Source: Zonotrichia leucophrys gambelii (taxonomy: Eukaryota; Chordata; Aves; Passeriformes; Passerellidae). From it: a stretch of 64,000 bases of DNA. The translations under genes and the position numbers were made by a program. How positions within the stretch are numbered: the first letter of the stretch is position 1; each line of letters begins with the position of its first letter. The notes beneath the pieces are model-generated. The model ran no database searches. It saw nothing but the letters and a program-made list of their open reading frames with translations, and was not told where the DNA came from. Where the stretch lies: NCBI RefSeq assembly GCF_028769735.1, contig NC_088172.1, forward strand, positions 73,246,631 to 73,310,630. Reading direction: 5' to 3'. Positions 59,942-64,000 of this stretch are shown piece by piece.

Positions 59942-62900
59942 GATAAATAGAGTAAAGTGACTTTATGTAAGCTTGTTCTAAGTTCTTAAACATAATTATC
60001 TGAATTGTTGAAAGGAAATAAGTGTTGAAATTACCGTGATGCATGATGTAGTAATTCAAGGAAATAATTTTTTTGTGCAATAGGTAGAATTCTTCTAAAG
60101 ATGTTTATGACAGGAACAAATTAGATAAATGGAGATATTCTGTACTTAATACCAAGGCTGAAGGTGGCTGAGATAGTCATGCTAACCCTTGCTGTAAATT
60201 TCTGCCACTTTATTAACTGCAGAAGAACTGGATATAATTACATAGGCATAGAATTTAGCTGTGAAGAAGTATTGCTGCTGTGTGGAACTGAAGTTCTTGA
60301 AGTATTGGCCCTGCATGGTAGGAAACACATGACTGATGAATTCTGTGAGTTGCAGCATGCTGGAAAACCTGGTTTCATGTCTCTTCTGGTTTTGAAGCCC
60401 AATAACCTCAGCTCCCTCGCTGTGCTTTCAGATGCAATATTCTGCCATGGAATTCTAAGGAAACCTACTGTCTTTGATTTGAATCAAGTGAAATGAAAAC
60501 TGTTTGCTGAATGGCAAGGTCTCATTTCAGGTGACTTTGAGCTCTGCGTGGCAGGTGTGCTCTGCCCTGCTGCCTCATAGGAGCTGTGTGCACAGGTGTG
60601 TTCTTCCCTCATCCTTCACTCCTCCTGTACTGCCCGCTCCCCAAATCTCTTTGTGCACAGAGATATTCCCGAACTTGGCAAAAGGCTGGGAGTCTGACCA
60701 CAAACTTTGTAGGTGATGGAGAAGGTGGAGTGACGGCCACTGGAGCTACAGCTCTCACCATTCTCCAGTGCTTGAGGATTGCAAGTTTTCTACTGAAGTA
60801 GACTTTCTTGAAAAGTAACATTACATGGGGACTCAGGGAAATATATAGTGCTTGCATGAAATATTTTGAGGCTTTAGTTTCAAAGTACTTTTGTCTGTAC
60901 TGAAAGTACCAGGAAAAAAACAGTGAAATTTACAAAACAGAAGCAACAAACAAATTCAGAACATTTTGTTCTGTAAAGCATTTTGATTTATAAAAATCTT
61001 GTAATTTTTGCTGAGGCTGCATGATGTTACTCTGGTCTTGTTTTGAGAGTAAAATATTTTCCAGTGATTTCTCACATGATATAGGGGTTCTGTATGCCAA
61101 GAAGGAGAAATAACGGTTGCAGATAAATTTTGCCACTTACTGAATTCCATAAAATGCATACTGATCTTCTTTGAATTTGTAGAGTAAAATTATTTGTTAA
61201 ATTTCCAACGTCCTTCTTGTTGCTTTGTTCTCCCCCTCAAAAGCCCATATTATTGTTGCTACTTTAGGACTTTTATCAATTGTTTAAATTACAAAACCAT
61301 TTTAGATAATTCAACCTCCAAGTAGCAGAAATTAGTAGAAATTTATGAGTTGAAATGAAAGAGAGCACACAGTAATCCATTACACTATGTCTATCAGTTT
61401 CTTGTTGGTTGTTATTCACCCGCTACCAGACAGTAACTTTACTGGAGAAAACCAGACCTGAGTAGAAAGAACATCAATCAACCTGTCAAGAGTAACACCT
61501 CCAAGTTTTTATAAAATTTTATATTTGTATTTTATTCATATGCTCTGGACAGTCCCTCCAGCTTCATTAAGACAGGGCTAATGCAATATAACTGTTATTT
61601 CCTGGGTTTCTAGAGAAAGCTAGAAAATAATATCTGTTCATTTCTTTGAAAATCTCAACATTTTATCATGAGAGGAATGCATGACTGCAAAGAGGTAATT
61701 TTTGGAGGAGGTTATAGAAATTAGATTTAAAGATTTAAATAGGTGTTCATTTTATGATCATAATTTTGGTTCCTCTTGTAAATTGTGTTTAAAGACAAAC
61801 TGACAGCCTTGTCAATGAAATACAGCTGTTATGGCTGAAATTCATTAATATCAGAAGATAAAAACTCACTTCCTCTCAAACCAGGACAGTTTTTTTAAAA
61901 AAATTAGCCATATTATAATGGCTAATTTTGGCTAATCTCTTGAAGTGCTGCTAATGAATACTCATACTTTTCTTCTGTTAGTAAGAATTAGATTCTGCTT
62001 TCATTTGCTGCAGCTGCAAACTACTGATCTTATAGTTAATTTCCTAGCATGTAGAACTGAAATTAAGATTGTGGCATCTTGTTTTTTCCTCCCTGGTACA
62101 ATACAAAAAGAAAACTTATATTCCCCAAAATTTCTTGTATGCAAAAGGAATTTTGAGACACTCTAGGAGAGTGAATGCAGTGACTTTTTAATCTTTATTT
62201 TGCACTCCATTACAGAATTATGTGAAATAATATTACTACTTTTTAAGCAGAACTAGGTTAAGCTTGAGAGCAGCAAACCACAATTCAGTAGAAAGAAATC
62301 TACATGAAAATTTCATTGCAAACATAAACAGGAATATCTCTGTTGGCTCCACTGGCCTTGTGCATTTCAGGAGACAGAGCAGACTAAGGAGCCAATACCT
62401 CACTCAGCACAGATGAATGTATTTTACTTCCTTTAGTCTTGTTCTATTAGCTGTGTGATTCACCTGGCATCTGTGCTTTGGTTTTCATGCTGCAGATCTG
62501 GTTATATCAGTTCCAGTGACACATAAGTCCTAATTCATCCATGTGCTGGCTTTCCTGACACAGGTGCGTTTGAGATCATGGAGGTGTTATTTTAAAGAGC
62601 ACATTGTTACGTGGGACATGAAGTGACACAGCAGTGTTTGTTTCACAGGGAAATGTGTGTGAATGAAATGCACTGTTAGTATTGAATAAGTAAGTTTCAC
62701 TGTGGCAATCTTTATGTATGGAGAGTATGAGAGGAGATCTGTCAGTAACATCTGAATAATCAGCCTGAGATGTACCAAATGCCTAGGGTTGTTCTCTCAT
62801 ACTGAATGCTAAATATAGGCTTCTGAGATGAAAGAATAAAATCAGCATTCAAAGCATATTTGTGTTAGGGCTGTTAAAGGATTTACTTTCCATTGACTAT

Positions 62901-63356
62901 CAGCATTTTTGCTCTCACATTTCTCATCTGTTCACCTACAGACTTACCACAGGGCTTCATTGTGTGCCCTCTTCTGTCACACAAATATGCTGGCTAGCAG
63001 AAAACCAACAAGAACATTACTGTATTGATTTTGTCTCATGCCTGCAAGTCATGAAGGTTTCGTGATTAATATAAATCAATATTTGTGGTAGAGCAGGAGG
63101 TGATTTGTGTAACTGCTGATGAAAGAGACAACACTGAAACTTTCATTCAAAACTGTTTGTTATTTGTAAATACTTTCCTTAAGAGGACTTCCACTCTACT
63201 AGGCTTCATTCTGTGAAGCTTGAAGATTTTGGTGTGATATTGACAGAATTTCCTCAGCTGTGATCCCCTAAAATTTTAGCACAAGTTAATTTTAAAAAGA
63301 GCTAGAATCTAATCTGGATCCCCTGCTTTCCCACTACTTGTTAGAGGAGGTATGAT
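59942..63356. other. AT-rich non-coding sequence
   Basis: Unique sequence with one strong inverted repeat (listed separately) and a GC-richer patch at 60540-60780. No gene, RNA gene or mobile element recognised. Confidence 0.6.
61900..61929. repeat. Perfect inverted repeat, 12-bp arms, 6-bp spacer
   Basis: AAAATTAGCCAT (61900-61911), spacer ATTATA, then the exact reverse complement ATGGCTAATTTT (61918-61929). A further GGCTAAT follows directly, so part of the right arm is also directly repeated. Confidence 0.9.
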
Positions 63357-63567
63357 AGAATAAGACAGAATAGAATAGATTATTTCAATTGGAATGCAAT
63401 GAACAGCTAGTCCACCTGCCTGACCAAGGATCAACCAAGACAAACCTTGTAGTTAAGGGCATTGTCCAAATGCCTCTTAAACCCTGATATACTTGGGGCA
63501 TTAAAAATGCTTGGGACATTCCTGCAGTCCAGTCTAAACCTCCAGATGAAGGGCATTAAATAGTTCC
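63357..63567 (-). mobile_element. CR1 LINE 3' end with internal deletion
   Basis: Read on the minus strand, this carries the 3' end of a songbird-type CR1: a TTTAAGAGGCATTTGGACAA segment, then GGTCAGGCAGGTGGACTAG, and a tail of ATTCTATTCT-type units. Relative to the remembered family sequence, about 60 bases are missing near 63511, where a TGTCCCAAGCATT word joins directly to AATGCCCCAAG. The lost part normally encodes the end of ORF2. The left end is 5'-truncated. It differs in sequence and tail from the CR1 at 12869 and so belongs to another subfamily. Confidence 0.92.
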
Positions 63568-64000
63568 TTGAAAACTGAAAGAGTTATGCATGGTGTATAG
63601 GTCCAAGGTGAAAGAGTGTACACAGTGATAATGCTGGGCTTTTGCAGTCTAGAAAATTGCAATCCTAGCTATACAGCTTATCTGCTCTCCTCTGTAATAA
63701 CAGGAGGTCCAGTTCAGTGGTATTTCCTTTTTGCTCTCCTCATGTAGGATTATTTTCAGTCTGTTTTTTTACCAATCCTCTATAAGAGATTGAAAAACAA
63801 CTATAAACTTTGAAATTGTTATAAATAAATTCATCTGTTAAAGGAATGTGTTCATATGTTAAATGCATACAAGTAAGTACAGTATAAGAGTGTTATGTAA
63901 GCAATGGAGAAATGATTTTCACATGAAGTCTTTATAGATATTATAGATGTGATTCGTAGTTCAAGCTTCAGCTGGAAATTGTATTCTTCCTGTTCCCTTT
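63568..64000. other. AT-rich non-coding sequence to window end
   Basis: Nothing recognisable beyond AT-rich unique sequence. A clear CR1 or LTR match does not continue into it. Confidence 0.6.

Noticed and set aside
1..64000. tRNA, rRNA, CRISPR arrays, bacterial-type operons or defence systems
   Set aside because: No cloverleaf, rRNA core, regularly spaced direct repeats or dense coding were seen. The sequence has vertebrate non-coding character throughout.

Overview
This window looks like 64 kb of non-coding nuclear DNA from a bird, most likely a songbird. The evidence is two CR1 LINE 3' ends with the 3'-terminal short repeats typical of birds, two solo avian retroviral LTRs, an AT-rich background with few CpGs, and a low load of recognisable mobile DNA (about 1.4 kb, near 2%). 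I found no protein-coding gene, exon series, tRNA, rRNA or CRISPR array. All open frames are short; the longest (202 codons, from 46658) begins inside a low-complexity A/C tract. The window is therefore either a gene desert or the inside of a very long intron, and the sequence alone does not say which.

Layout. 1-6740: AT-rich unique sequence with a 29-base T tract, a CpG-dense patch (868-1024), a TA/CA microsatellite and a 32-bp tandem repeat. 6741-7089: solo LTR on the minus strand with an intact 4-bp target duplication. 7090-12868: unique sequence. 12869-13158: CR1 3' end on the minus strand that keeps a readable C-terminal piece of its reverse-transcriptase ORF. 13159-33638: mostly unique sequence, with two adjacent hairpins near 14.95 kb, a 235-base T-rich block at 23.5 kb, small tandem duplications, and a G-quadruplex motif between two T tracts at 31.0 kb. 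33639-34232: a second, older solo LTR of ERVL type, minus strand. 34233-63356: unique sequence with several strong inverted repeats (46443-46520, 51264-51305, 61900-61929), a nested palindrome (59895-59941), an A/C-only tract (46696-46790) and a CpG-bearing candidate conserved block (53272-53615). 63357-63567: an internally deleted CR1 3' end, minus strand. All four clear retroelements lie on the minus strand.

No genes work together here. The most unusual signal is a set of short, near-perfect inverted repeats, four of which have a spacer of exactly 6 bases. The largest is a 78-bp fold-back with 36-bp arms matching at 33 of 36 positions. They have no visible target duplications and do not belong to a transposon family I recognise. 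Template-switch mutation or a foldback hairpin transcript are the simplest explanations to test. Family assignments rest on recall of consensus sequences, not on a search.
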